Shown here piece by piece: positions 45,241-54,761 of a stretch of 64,000 bases of DNA (positions are counted from its first letter, which is position 1; each line of letters starts with the position of its first letter). The DNA comes from Rhizobium sp. Root483D2. Lineage in GTDB: Bacteria; Pseudomonadota; Alphaproteobacteria; Rhizobiales; Rhizobiaceae. A program made the position numbers and the translations under genes. The stretch is taken from assembly GCF_001426685.1 (NCBI RefSeq), contig NZ_LMFB01000041.1, forward strand, positions 125,201-189,200, given 5' to 3'. Below the pieces are notes generated by a model. It was not told where the DNA came from, made no database searches, and was given only the letters and a program-made list of their open reading frames with translations.

Positions 45241-46700
45241 GCCAACCGGTCTCCGAACAGGAATTGCATGGCCCGGTCCAGCCGGATATGCGGGACGGAC
45301 AATTTCAGGCCGCCGCCGGTTTCCTCGATCGGCGGCGGCCGGAAGCGGACGAAGCTCAGATCGGGCACAAGGCTTTCTTCCGGCTTTGACTCAAGGCCTT
45401 GAAAAAGCTCATCAGGATTCCTCGGTAAGTCACCGGTAAATATGGCTGTTTTCCGTTCGCCGTCGAAGGTCTCGCCATTGATGGTTTCGCCTGCGATCGG
45501 CGTTCCGACGATCACCGGCAAGGTATGGCCCCCGTGCTCGACGGTCGCCTCGCGGGTGGCCCTGACCGAGGCTATGGCCATGACCTCGAGGCCGGCGCCA
45601 CTCATGCCGATGCGTTCGACGGCGCGCCGCACCAGCCGCTCGGTGATCCGCTCCAGCCGGTCGTGGCTCTCATGATGCAGATGGTCGGCCTTGGTGGCGG
45701 CGATCAACACCCTGTCGATCCGCTTGGTGAGAAAGGAGGACAGGAAGGAATTGGTGCCGGGCTGGAAGCTCGCCAAAACGTCGGCCAATGCGCTCTCCAG
45801 GTCCAGCAGTGATTCCGGCCCACGGTTGATGGCCTGCAGCGCGTCGATCAGCACGATCTGCCGGTCGAGCCGGGCGAAGTGTTCGCGGAAAAACGGTTTG
45901 ACCACATAGGTCTTGTAGGCTTCGTAGCGCCGCTCCATCATTGCCCAGAGCGAGCCTTTTGGCGCCCGGCCTTCAGGCAGATCCGGCAACGGCGAAAAGG
46001 TCAGGGCCGGTGAACCCTCAAGGTCGCCCGGCATCAGGAAGCGGCCGGGCGGCAGCGTCGACAGCGACCGCTCGTCGGATTTGCAGGCCCGCAGATAGCC
46101 GGTGAAGACTTCGGCCAACGCGCGGGCATCCGCCTCTGAGGCGGGCGCTGTCACATCCAGCGATGCGGCCAGCGCCAGCCAGGCGGCCGACAATTCCGCA
46201 CGAATACCGGTCTTGGCGCGATCTGCGGTGCGCGTGCTGAAGGTGCGAAAATCCTGGGTGAGAAGCGGCAGGTCGAGCAGCCATTCGCCGGGATAATCGA
46301 CAATATCGATCGACAGCCGGCCGGGCGAAAACATCCGGTTCCAGCCGCTGGCGCTTTCATAGTCGAGCGTGATGCGCAATTGCGAGATCGCGCGTGTCGA
46401 ATCCGGCCAGAGCCGGTCGCGCACTAGCGCTGCAATATGATCCTCATACTGGAAGCGCGGCACGGCGTCATCGGGCTGCGGTTCCAGCCGGATTTTCGAG
46501 ACCCGCCCGGAGCGCACGGCCTCAAACACCGGCAGGCGGCCGCCATTCAAGAGATTGTGGACCAGCGACGAGATGAACACGGTCTTACCGGCGCGGGAAA
46601 GCCCGGTGACGCCCAGGCGCAAGGTCGGGTTGACGAAACCCGATGCGCGGTCGGTCAGCGTGTCCAGCGCAAGGCGCGCGTCATCGGTGAAGCGTGTCAT
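45237..46700 (-). CDS. YcjX-family P-loop NTPase
   Basis: A 487-residue protein of the DUF463/YcjX family. The Walker A motif GLSRAGKTVFISSLVHN is close to the N-terminus; other conserved blocks include DIVDYPGEWLLDLP and LIAATKADHLHH, which resemble the G3 and G4 elements of a GTPase. The ATG at 46700 is preferred over an upstream TTG. It forms a two-gene operon with the YcjF-like gene. Its cellular role is unknown. Confidence 0.9.
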   Translation of the reverse strand: MTRFTDDARLALDTLTDRASGFVNPTLRLGVTGLSRAGKTVFISSLVHNLLNGGRLPVFEAVRSGRVSKIRLEPQPDDAVPRFQYEDHIAALVRDRLWPDSTRAISQLRITLDYESASGWNRMFSPGRLSIDIVDYPGEWLLDLPLLTQDFRTFSTRTADRAKTGIRAELSAAWLALAASLDVTAPASEADARALAEVFTGYLRACKSDERSLSTLPPGRFLMPGDLEGSPALTFSPLPDLPEGRAPKGSLWAMMERRYEAYKTYVVKPFFREHFARLDRQIVLIDALQAINRGPESLLDLESALADVLASFQPGTNSFLSSFLTKRIDRVLIAATKADHLHHESHDRLERITERLVRRAVERIGMSGAGLEVMAIASVRATREATVEHGGHTLPVIVGTPIAGETINGETFDGERKTAIFTGDLPRNPDELFQGLESKPEESLVPDLSFVRFRPPPIEETGGGLKLSVPHIRLDRAMQFLFGDRLA

Positions 46701-46827
46701 GAATGGTGGCAAGAGGTGCGGCCCTAGCTATGCGTGGAACATGGCCTCACGGCCATGTGTATCGTTTGCCATATAGTGTGCCACGCCGCCGAATAAAGGT
46801 GACTCACGCCACGGCTGTTGGCCGGGA

Positions 46828-47358
46828 TCAACGGCTGCGGCCGTCCGGATCGAGCCATGCGGCCAGAATACCCAGTGGCAGGATGCCGTCGCCGGGGCGT
46901 GTCTTGAAGTCGATCGCGGCGAGCGCGCCCGGAGGATATCCTGCTGCGGCAACCTTGTTTGCCGCGTCCTCGCCGATGACGTCGCGCAGTATGTCTTCGA
47001 TCACCGGATTATGGCCGACCAGCATGATGGCTGAGAGGGCCGGGTCCTGGCTGCCGATGATATCGCGGTAAACATTGGCGCTGCCGCTATAGAGTTCGTC
47101 GACATAGCGGATATCGAGTTCTTCCGTCATGGACCGGCGCAACGCATCGGCCGTCTGGCGGCAGCGAACGGCGGTCGAGCAGAGGACGAGATCGGGCCGC
47201 AACCCCTTGTCCGCCGCCATATCGGCGACGATCTCGGCATCGGCATAGCCGGTATCATCGAGCGTCCGGTCGAAATCCTTCTGGCCCGGCAGAGCCCAGG
47301 CGGCCTTGGCATGCCGGAGAAGATAAAGGCGAAAAACCGGAGCGGAGGCAGCGGGCAT
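46828..47358 (-). CDS. SixA-like histidine phosphatase
   Basis: A 176-residue member of the histidine phosphatase superfamily: the catalytic RHAK motif (LYLLRHAKAAW) is near the N-terminus, the second conserved histidine is in LVGHNPVIED, and SSTAVRCRQTADAL-type sequence is present. SixA removes phosphate from Hpt histidines in E. coli. An Hpt protein and the CckA kinase are encoded in the same window, but a functional connection is not shown. AGGAT precedes the ATG. Confidence 0.88.
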   Translation of the reverse strand: MPAASAPVFRLYLLRHAKAAWALPGQKDFDRTLDDTGYADAEIVADMAADKGLRPDLVLCSTAVRCRQTADALRRSMTEELDIRYVDELYSGSANVYRDIIGSQDPALSAIMLVGHNPVIEDILRDVIGEDAANKVAAAGYPPGALAAIDFKTRPGDGILPLGILAAWLDPDGRSR

Positions 47359-47848
47359 GGGAGATATCCTGGAAATGGTATTGCCGCCTGATTTGCTATC
47401 CGTTCCAGGCAGGGCGTCGATAAGGGTACTGCTTTGTCCGCCGGGAGCAGGGAAAGATCAAGCCGGGAGAGGCTCTTTTCGAACGGATATGCCGCAGGGA
47501 TTATCTGAAGATTGACGGCATTGAAGCATCGGATGGACGGGCCTTGCGGCCAGTTCGAAAGGGCATGAAAAAAGTTTTGCCTATTTGCTGTGCGGCGCAG
47601 AACGCCAGAAAAAGCGTTAGCCGAAATTTACTGTCGTTGACCCGCATGTTTGACGATGGATGTCGAAGGATGGCAGCAAGACAATTTCAAGAAAAATTTC
47701 AAATCTGTAATTTTGATGAAATATTAGCCTGTTAGCCTCCCAAGTAAGCAAGGCTTAAAAAACGGTGGGCTGTTTTTCAAAGACTTGAAACGGCGCGTGC
47801 ATGGGTCTATACACCGCCGCACATGAGATGTTCTTCAGGAGAATCGCG
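47359..47848 (+). other. 490-bp region upstream of dksA
   Basis: No credible gene is seen; a 63-codon frame at 47544-47735 has no ribosome site and poor composition. GC falls towards the dksA end. The region contains the dksA promoter at 47785-47813. A longer leader or an unrecognised small RNA upstream of that promoter cannot be excluded. Confidence 0.5.
47785..47813 (+). promoter_or_regulatory. Sigma-70-type promoter of dksA
   Basis: TTGAAA (47785-47790) and TATACA (47808-47813) are separated by exactly 17 bp. Transcription would start near 47820, about 30 bp before the TTG start codon. It rules out the in-frame ATG at 47801 as the translation start. Confidence 0.75.
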
Positions 47849-48268
47849 TTGAGTGAGAAGATCGATCTTAGTTCCTTTGTCTTGTCTGAGACCGAGGAAT
47901 TCATGAATACCAACCAGCGTGCATATTTTAGAGCAAAGCTGAACGCCTGGAAAAATGACATCCTCCGCGAGGCCCGGGAAACCCTCGGACATCTGGCCGA
48001 GGAAAGTGCAAACCACCCTGATCTTGCAGACAGAGCATCTTCGGAAACCGACCGGGCCATCGAGCTCCGGGCAAGGGACCGGCAGCGCAAGCTGATCTCC
48101 AAGATCGATGCGGCCCTTCAGAGAATTGACGAGGGCACATACGGATACTGCGAAGAAACCGGTGAACCAATCGGGCTCAAGCGTCTCGACGCAAGACCGA
48201 TCGCCACCCTGTCGATCGAGGCGCAGGAGCGTCACGAACGCCGGGAAAAAGTTTACCGCGACGAATAA
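47849..48268 (+). CDS. dksA: RNA polymerase-binding transcription factor DksA
   Basis: A 139-residue protein that binds the RNA polymerase secondary channel and works with ppGpp in the stringent response. A long coiled coil (about 15-95) is followed by a globular segment EGTYGYCEETGEPIGLKRL and the terminal helix. Only one cysteine of the usual four-cysteine zinc site remains, so it is a zinc-independent form, as in many alphaproteobacteria. The start is TTG at 47849 with AGGAG 7 nt upstream, giving MSEKIDLSSF. A strong bidirectional terminator follows. Confidence 0.95.
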   Translation: MSEKIDLSSFVLSETEEFMNTNQRAYFRAKLNAWKNDILREARETLGHLAEESANHPDLADRASSETDRAIELRARDRQRKLISKIDAALQRIDEGTYGYCEETGEPIGLKRLDARPIATLSIEAQERHERREKVYRDE

Positions 48269-48288
48269 TCTTTGTCAGTCACACGCAT

Positions 48289-48320
48289 AAAAAACGGCGC
48301 GAGATGATCGCGCCGTTTTT
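48289..48320. terminator. Bidirectional terminator after dksA
   Basis: A 13-bp perfect stem (48290-48302 with 48308-48320) has A and T runs on opposite sides and serves dksA and the convergent FliO-like gene. Confidence 0.9.
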
Positions 48321-48370
48321 GCGTTTTGAGTGCTGTTGTTGCCGCAGCCAGACTGACGGCGGCAACAGGT

Positions 48371-49489
48371 TCAGTTTTTTCGGTTTGCGCTGATCTCGTT
48401 CAGCATGCGGTTCATTTCGTCTTCCAGGGACGGTTCCGTGCGGCCACCCTGGGCGGGGCCGAGGCGGGGCTCCTGGCGGATCGCCGGCGTGGGCACGGCC
48501 TGACTTGCGCGCGTTTCACCATCGACACGGACCGGGTCGGCGCTCAGCTTGCCGAGGTCGCCGGTGATCTGGGCATCCAGGATACGCTCGAATTCAAGGG
48601 CGCTTGCGTCCTTGTGGGCTGGAGGCGTTGGCTGGGCCTGTGGAACCGGCTCGCTTTGAACGGGTTGCACCTGCGCTGCCACGGTAGCGGCAGCTGCGGG
48701 GATCTGGGGCAGGGGCCGCTCTGCGGCAACGGTCTGATTTCCCGTCAGCACCCGCGAGCGGGCAGCATCGAGAATATCCTCCGGCGATCTGGCTGTTTCG
48801 ACTGTCACGGCCGGCGGCGTGCTTAACGCTGCCGGTTGCGGGCGAACCTGCGCCTGCGCCGGAATCATCCGCTCGGGGACGGCCTGGCGCGGTGTGGCGG
48901 TATCGATTCTAGGCTGCTGCACCGGCTGGACGGCCCGCGCCGGGGGCGTGGAAGCCTCGGTGCTTTCGCCATAGAAGACCTGCCCCATCGCGGATACCGG
49001 CGCCTGCCTGACATCAGGCTGCCTGACATCAAGATGTCTGGCGTCCGGCTGCGGGGCGATGCGGCGCTCTGCCACTTGGCGTTCGGAGAGTTGACGGTCT
49101 GCGGCCGGTCGCTCCGGAAGGGAACGTTCAGGGGTTGGGCGTGCGGCAAGGGCGGCATCGGACCGGGGCTCGGCAACGATCGCCTGCATCGGCGGCTGGG
49201 CAGCGGAGGCAATCCGGCTTTCGATGACAACATCCGTCGGTCCGCCGATCATGATCAGATGTTCGACATCGTCGCGCCGCACCAGGACGAGCCGCCTGCG
49301 CGTATCGATCGCGGCGGCATCCAGCACGGCCAGCCGCGGTTGGCGGTTCTTGCCGCCGCGGATAAAGGGCGAGGACGGACGGTTGCGGATGAACCAGAAC
49401 ACGGCCACAAGGCACAGCAAGCCGAGGGCAACGGCGCCTGCGGCAATGATGAAACGGCTACCGTTGTTGCCAACGATATCTTCGATCAT
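48371..49489 (-). CDS. FliO-like membrane protein with long Pro/Gln/Ala-rich tail
   Basis: A 372-residue protein: one N-terminal membrane segment (about 12-33, FIIAAGAVALGLLCLVAVFWF), then a FliO-type domain (RLAVLDAAAIDTRRRLVLVR, then HLIMIGGPTDVVIE) at about 48-90. A low-complexity tail of about 280 residues, rich in Pro, Gln, Ala and Arg, follows. FliO helps assemble the flagellar export gate, but no flagellar gene is nearby, so this may be a FliO-domain protein with another job. It is divergent from cckA. Confidence 0.75.
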   Translation of the reverse strand: MIEDIVGNNGSRFIIAAGAVALGLLCLVAVFWFIRNRPSSPFIRGGKNRQPRLAVLDAAAIDTRRRLVLVRRDDVEHLIMIGGPTDVVIESRIASAAQPPMQAIVAEPRSDAALAARPTPERSLPERPAADRQLSERQVAERRIAPQPDARHLDVRQPDVRQAPVSAMGQVFYGESTEASTPPARAVQPVQQPRIDTATPRQAVPERMIPAQAQVRPQPAALSTPPAVTVETARSPEDILDAARSRVLTGNQTVAAERPLPQIPAAAATVAAQVQPVQSEPVPQAQPTPPAHKDASALEFERILDAQITGDLGKLSADPVRVDGETRASQAVPTPAIRQEPRLGPAQGGRTEPSLEDEMNRMLNEISANRKN

Positions 49490-49869
49490 ATGCGATACTC
49501 CTTCGTGAACGCGTGTCCTGTGCTCATTTGACGGCTTTTTTCAGACTGATACAAGCCGTGATGAGTGTCGTGACGGTTTTGTCCAATTGTGTTTGTCCTA
49601 TCGCCAATCTAGTGCGGTTTCCACCATCGGCGAGACCTTGCGGGACATTCTCTGTGAATTCAGGGCAATGGCGCTCAAACAGATGCTTTCTGCTCTTCCC
49701 TGCGGCTGTTAAAGATGATTCTTGCTTGGTGTTTCGCGGTCCGCCGGCGCGGGCGCAAGATTCGCCGCCGGGTGCCGCTGAGCTGAGCATGAAGACCCAA
49801 CCCGCGCGTTCATTCCGGGCGCGCATGGCAGGCCGGACGCGCATGGCAGGGTCGAAAAATGAGGGCCTT
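49490..49869 (+). other. 380-bp region between the FliO-like gene and cckA
   Basis: The cckA reading frame stays open back to 49513, but no start there has a good ribosome site. An ATG at 49789 is the main alternative start. The first 150 bp are AT-richer and probably hold the divergent promoters; no clear -35/-10 pair was found. Confidence 0.5.
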
Positions 49870-52470
49870 ATGACGAAATTGCGGCAGGCAGGTGACTATC
49901 ACATGCCGATTGTAGACCGTGGAACGCGGCCCGGAACGGTGCTGCGGATCATTCTGCTCGCCCTCGTCTTGACTGCATCCGCCGTCGCCTTCGTCATTTT
50001 CAAGAATCAGCTGGGAAACCAGATCGTGCTGGGCATTCTCGGCGTGCTGGCCATGGTCGGGATTTTCTTTCTGGTCTCCTCGGTCATCGGCTTCATCGAG
50101 GTCATGCCGCAATCGCGTCCGGACGAGCTGGCGCGCGCCTTCCTTGACGGCCATCAGGACGGCACGCTGGTCACCGACCGCAAGGGCCGGATCATCTATG
50201 CCAATGCTGCCTATGGTGCCCTGACCGGCGCCACCAAGGCGACGGAAATCCAGTCGCTCGAAACCATCCTGTCGCGCAACCGCGAAGCCACGGAAGCGAT
50301 CTACCGGCTGACAAACGGTCTGCACGAAGGCAAGGCCGGTCATGAGGAATTCAGGCTTTTGAAGCCGCTGCGCTCGGGCGGCGGCTCGGCCGGGTCCGGC
50401 GCGCACTGGTTTCGTCTGAAGGCGCGTGTGCTGCCGCTCGAGGATGGCGAGCGCAATCCCTATTATATCTGGCAGATTTCCGACATCACCTCGGAGCGTG
50501 ACGACCAGGAGCGCTTCTTCAAGGAATTGCAGAACGCCATCGACTATCTCGACCACGCCCCGGCCGGCTTTTTTTCGGCCGGAAAGAAGGGCGAGATTTT
50601 CTATGTCAACGCCACATTGGCCGACTGGCTGGGCCTGGATCTCACCAAGTTCCAGCCGGGATCGATGACGATCGCCGATCTGGTGGCTGGCGAGGGGCTG
50701 GCGCTCGTCCAGTCGGTGCAGGCCGAGCCGGGGCTGAAAAAGACCAAGACACTCGATCTCGACTTGCGCAAGGCCAATGGCCAGAGCTTTGCCGTGCGTA
50801 TGGTGCACCGGGTGTCTTCCGCCCGCGATGGCGCGCCTGGCGAAAGCCGCACGATTGTTCTTGCCCGCTCCAACGACGACGAAAGCGACCAGTCGGCATC
50901 GATCGCTGCGATGCGCTTTACCCGCTTCTTCAACAATACGCCGATGGCGATTGCCTCTGTCGATGGCGATGGCCGGATCTTGCGCACCAACGCGCCGTTC
51001 CTGAAGCTTTTCTCTGCCGTCGTCTCGCAGGATGACATGGAACATGGCGCATTGCTGGAAGCCTTCGTGCACGCGACCGACCAGGCGCGCCTGCGTGCGG
51101 CTCTCGATGCGGCCAAGGACCGGCAGGGTGATATCGCGCCAATCGATTCGCTGCACCCGACCGACGAGGCCCGGCATTTCCGCTTCTACGTGAATGCGGT
51201 CATCGACCAGAGCGACCAAGCACCGGAAGAGGCCGCGATCGTCTATGCCGTTGAAATTACCGAACAAAAGGCGCTCGAAACCCAGATGGCGCAGACGCAG
51301 AAGATGAATGCCGTCGGCACGCTCGCGGGTGGCATCGCGCATGACTTCAACAATGTGCTGACGGCAATCCTGCTTTCCTCGGACCACCTGCTGTTGTCGG
51401 CACGGCCCTCGGATGCGAGCTTTGCCGACCTGATGGAAATCAAGCGCAACGCCAACCGCGCGGCCGTGCTGGTGCGCCAGCTTCTCGCTTTCTCGCGCAA
51501 GCAGACGATGCGGCCGACCGTTCTGTCGATGACCGATGTGGTCGGAGATTTGCGCATGCTGGTCGACCGGATGACCGGAACCAATGTGAAGCTCGAGGTC
51601 GATTACGGCCGCGATCTCTGGCCGGTGCGCACGGATCTTGGCCAGTTCGAGCAGGTCGTGCTCAATCTGGCCGTCAATGCGCGCGACGCCATGCCGAATG
51701 GCGGCGTCATCACGCTGCGCACCCGCAACTTGCCGGCCGCCGAAGTGGCAGCCTTTAACTTGCGTGAGCTTCCCGAAGAAGACTATGTGGTGGTCGAGGT
51801 CGCCGATCAGGGGACGGGAATACCGCCTGAAATCCTCGACAAGATTTTCGAGCCTTTCTTCACCACCAAGGAAGTCGGCAAGGGAACTGGCCTTGGCCTG
51901 TCGATGGTCTATGGCATCATCAAGCAGTCCGGCGGCTATATCTATCCGGAATCCGAAGTCGGCAAGGGCACGACATTCCGCATCCTTCTGCCGCGCTATA
52001 TCGAGGAGGCGCCTTTGCCGGGCGAGGCCGGCGAGGCGCAGGCTGCGGCGGCGCTCGCTGCGAAGATTCCGGTCAAGCCGGAACCGACGGATCTGACTGG
52101 AAATTCGGCCGTGGTTCTTCTGGTGGAAGACGAGGAGGCCGTGCGCCGGGGCGGCAAGCGCATGCTGGAAACCCGTGGCTACACGGTGCACGAGGCCGGT
52201 TCCGGCGTCGAAGCCCTTGAGGTCATGGAGGAACTGAACGGCGCCGTTGATATCGTCGTGTCCGACGTCGTCATGCCGGAAATGGATGGCCCGACCCTGC
52301 TCAAGGAAATCCGCAAGAGCTATCCGGACCTGAAATTCATCTTCGTCTCCGGCTATGCCGAGGATGCTTTTGCGCGAAACCTGCCGGCGGACGCCAAATT
52401 CGGCTTCCTGCCCAAGCCTTTCTCCTTGAAGCAGCTGGCCGTTGCCGTGCGCGAAATGCTCGATAGTTGA
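49870..52470 (+). CDS. cckA: Cell-cycle hybrid histidine kinase CckA
   Basis: An 866-residue hybrid kinase. Two membrane segments lie near the N-terminus ([21 protein letters not shown] and the following one). Two or three PAS-like sensor regions span about 95-470. The HisKA domain has H491 in [11 protein letters not shown], the ATPase domain has [20 protein letters not shown] and GTGLGLSMV, and the C-terminal receiver has D799 in [12 protein letters not shown] and the lysine in FLPKPF. In alphaproteobacteria CckA phosphorylates CtrA and CpdR through ChpT to control the cell cycle. GAGGG lies 5 nt before the ATG at 49870. Confidence 0.95.
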   Translation: MTKLRQAGDYHMPIVDRGTRPGTVLRIILLALVLTASAVAFVIFKNQLGNQIVLGILGVLAMVGIFFLVSSVIGFIEVMPQSRPDELARAFLDGHQDGTLVTDRKGRIIYANAAYGALTGATKATEIQSLETILSRNREATEAIYRLTNGLHEGKAGHEEFRLLKPLRSGGGSAGSGAHWFRLKARVLPLEDGERNPYYIWQISDITSERDDQERFFKELQNAIDYLDHAPAGFFSAGKKGEIFYVNATLADWLGLDLTKFQPGSMTIADLVAGEGLALVQSVQAEPGLKKTKTLDLDLRKANGQSFAVRMVHRVSSARDGAPGESRTIVLARSNDDESDQSASIAAMRFTRFFNNTPMAIASVDGDGRILRTNAPFLKLFSAVVSQDDMEHGALLEAFVHATDQARLRAALDAAKDRQGDIAPIDSLHPTDEARHFRFYVNAVIDQSDQAPEEAAIVYAVEITEQKALETQMAQTQKMNAVGTLAGGIAHDFNNVLTAILLSSDHLLLSARPSDASFADLMEIKRNANRAAVLVRQLLAFSRKQTMRPTVLSMTDVVGDLRMLVDRMTGTNVKLEVDYGRDLWPVRTDLGQFEQVVLNLAVNARDAMPNGGVITLRTRNLPAAEVAAFNLRELPEEDYVVVEVADQGTGIPPEILDKIFEPFFTTKEVGKGTGLGLSMVYGIIKQSGGYIYPESEVGKGTTFRILLPRYIEEAPLPGEAGEAQAAAALAAKIPVKPEPTDLTGNSAVVLLVEDEEAVRRGGKRMLETRGYTVHEAGSGVEALEVMEELNGAVDIVVSDVVMPEMDGPTLLKEIRKSYPDLKFIFVSGYAEDAFARNLPADAKFGFLPKPFSLKQLAVAVREMLDS

Positions 52471-52686
52471 CCGGACACCACCATTCGCAGCCGGGTCCAA
52501 GCGCGTCCGTTAACCTGTTGCGGCCCGTGCATTAACCGTTCGCGACGATAGTTTTCGCTGGATGCCAGCCGTCGTAAAAAGGTCCTTTTCGCGATTGCAT
52601 TTGCGCAGGTCAGCGCTGTCTGTCCGTTTGGGAGGTTTCTCTTGATCGGGTGCAGCGCTCCATCTCTAAACCGGGCGAGCGCAAGA

Positions 52687-53760
52687 ATGACGTCAAAGCT
52701 AAGGGTTGCAGTTCTTTTTGGCGGCCGTTCCGCCGAACATGATGTGTCGGTTCTGTCGGCGCGCAATGTCCTCAAGGCGCTTGACCCTGAAAAATACGAT
52801 GCCGTACCCATCCTGATCGACCGCCAGGGCACATGGCTGCTGCAGGAATTGCGGGATGGCGCCTTGCCGGAGCCGCTGAATGCGGTAAAGACGATCGCTT
52901 GCCTGTTGCCGGGTGGGCGTGGCCGCCTTCTGGCCATTCCCGAGGACGCAACGATCCGCGAATTGCCGCCGGTCGATATCGTGTTTCCCGTCCTGCATGG
53001 TCCGCACGGCGAGGATGGCTCGGTGCAGGGGCTTGCCGAAACCGCGATGGTGCCGTTTGCCGGCTGCGGCATCTTGGGCTCTGCCACCGCCATCGACAAG
53101 GATATTGCCAAACGCCTGCTCAACGAAGCCGGATTGCCGGTGGCACGCTCGCTGACCTTCCATCAGGGGGACATTCCATCCTTCGACGATGCCGTGGCGG
53201 CGCTGGGAAAAACGGTGTTCGTCAAGCCGGCCCGGCAGGGTTCGTCGGTCGGCGTCAGCAAGGCGCGGACGGCAGGCGAGTTTGATGCCGCAGTTGCTGA
53301 AGGCTTCCGCCACGACCGGAAAATCCTTGTCGAAGAATTCATCAACGGGCGGGAGATCGAGTGCAGCATTCTGGAAGAGGCAGACGGTACGCTGATCACC
53401 TCGCTTCCCGGAGAGATCATTCCCGCCGGCAGCCACGGCTTTTACAGCTATGATGCCAAATATATCGACCCGGACGGCGCCGTTCTCAGCATTCCCGCGC
53501 AACTGCCTGAAGAGGTCACTGAAAATATGCGGACCGTGGCGCAAAAGGCGTTCCGGGCTCTCGGCTGTGACGGCATGGCGCGCATCGATTTTTTCGTGCG
53601 CCCCGACATGAGCGCCGTTATCAACGAGGTCAACACGATCCCCGGCTTTACCGATATCAGCATGTACGCCAAGGCGCTTGCGGCCAGCGGCATTGCCTAT
53701 GCCGACATTATCGACCGGCTGATCGCGCATGGGCTTGCGCGCGCCGCGCGGCAGGGTTGA
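52687..53760 (+). CDS. ddl: D-alanine--D-alanine ligase
   Basis: A 357-residue ATP-grasp enzyme that joins two D-alanines for peptidoglycan precursors. FGGRSAEHDVSVLSA at the N-terminus, LHGPHGEDG, KPARQGSSVGVSK, and the C-terminal RIDFFV and EVNTIPGFT blocks are diagnostic. It is outside any mur/fts cluster, so it is probably the second, DdlA-type copy. The ATG at 52687 was chosen over 52642 because the conserved sequence starts right after it. Confidence 0.95.
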   Translation: MTSKLRVAVLFGGRSAEHDVSVLSARNVLKALDPEKYDAVPILIDRQGTWLLQELRDGALPEPLNAVKTIACLLPGGRGRLLAIPEDATIRELPPVDIVFPVLHGPHGEDGSVQGLAETAMVPFAGCGILGSATAIDKDIAKRLLNEAGLPVARSLTFHQGDIPSFDDAVAALGKTVFVKPARQGSSVGVSKARTAGEFDAAVAEGFRHDRKILVEEFINGREIECSILEEADGTLITSLPGEIIPAGSHGFYSYDAKYIDPDGAVLSIPAQLPEEVTENMRTVAQKAFRALGCDGMARIDFFVRPDMSAVINEVNTIPGFTDISMYAKALAASGIAYADIIDRLIAHGLARAARQG

Positions 53761-53764
53761 CCGG

Positions 53765-53789
53765 ACGGGGGCTGGAAGTCAGCCCCCGT
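53765..53789. terminator. Terminator between ddl and psuG
   Basis: A 10-bp perfect stem (53765-53774 with 53780-53789) lies between the converging genes. No long T run is present on either strand. Confidence 0.6.
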
Positions 53790-53806
53790 GTTGTCGCGAC
53801 GGTTCT

Positions 53807-54730
53807 TCAGACCAGCGCAACCGCAATCTCGGCGGCGAGCCGGGCATTGTTTTCGACCAGCGCGATATTGGTCTCCAGGCTTCGGCCATCGGTCAGGCCG
53901 AAAATGCTGTCGAGCAGGTAGGGCGTGACTTTCTTGCCGGAAATTTCATCGCGCTCGGCATTATCGAGCGCCCGGGTGATGTAGATTTCCATCTCGTCGC
54001 GCGGGATTTCGTTGGCTTGCGGGACCGGATTGGCAATCAGCATGCCGCCATCGACGCCGAGCAGATCGCGCATCCGCTGGAAATTGGCGATGGCCGCCGG
54101 GCTGTTGAGCATCAACGGGCTCTTCAGGCCGCTGTCGCGCGACCAGAAGGCCGGGAAGATGTCGCTGTCATAGGTGACGACCGGGACGCCACGTGTTTCC
54201 AGCACTTCCAAAGTCTTGGGAATGTCGAGGATGGCCTTTGCGCCGGCGCAGACGACGATGACGCCGGTGCGTGCCAGTTCGTCGAGATCGGCGGAGATAT
54301 CAAAGCTCTCCTCGGCCTTGCGATGCACACCGCCGATACCGCCGGTGGCAAACACGCGGATACCGGCGCGGGAGGCGGCGATCATGGTCGCGGCAACCGT
54401 GGTGGCGCCGGTGCGGCGCTCGGCGATCGCAAAGGCGAGATCGGCACGCGACAGCTTCATGGCGCCTTGCGTCTGCGCCAGCGCTTCCAGCTGGGCATCT
54501 TCAAGACCGATATGCAGGACGCCGTCGATGACGGCGATGGTGGCCGGCACAGCACCTTCCTCGCGGATGATCGCCTCGACGCTGCGCGCCATGTTGAGAT
54601 TGCCGGGGAAGGGCATGCCATGGGTGATGATGGTCGATTCCAGCGCGACGACTGCCGCGCCGCGAGCCTTGGCGGCCGCGACTTCGCTGGAATATTCCAT
54701 CGGCAGAAGGGGGGAGAAGGGCTTGGTCAT
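53807..54730 (-). CDS. psuG: Pseudouridine-5'-phosphate glycosidase
   Basis: A 307-residue enzyme that reversibly splits pseudouridine 5'-phosphate to uracil and ribose 5-phosphate. Blocks VALESTIITHGMPFP, TGGIGGVHRK, VVTYDSDIFPAFWSR and DGGMLIANP match PsuG. AAGGAT precedes the ATG at 54730; the frame is open to 55096 only as an overlap with the kinase gene. It follows psuK with a 31-bp gap, forming the two-step pseudouridine degradation operon. Confidence 0.95.
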   Translation of the reverse strand: MTKPFSPLLPMEYSSEVAAAKARGAAVVALESTIITHGMPFPGNLNMARSVEAIIREEGAVPATIAVIDGVLHIGLEDAQLEALAQTQGAMKLSRADLAFAIAERRTGATTVAATMIAASRAGIRVFATGGIGGVHRKAEESFDISADLDELARTGVIVVCAGAKAILDIPKTLEVLETRGVPVVTYDSDIFPAFWSRDSGLKSPLMLNSPAAIANFQRMRDLLGVDGGMLIANPVPQANEIPRDEMEIYITRALDNAERDEISGKKVTPYLLDSIFGLTDGRSLETNIALVENNARLAAEIAVALV

Positions 54731-54761
54731 CGCGGATCCTTTTTGGCTTTTTAAGGCGCGT

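Noticed and set aside
47544..47735. 63-codon plus-strand frame upstream of dksA
   Set aside because: No ribosome site, atypical composition and no recognisable motif.
49810..52500. 896-codon minus-strand frame opposite cckA
   Set aside because: Antisense shadow of CckA; the plus strand holds all kinase and receiver motifs.
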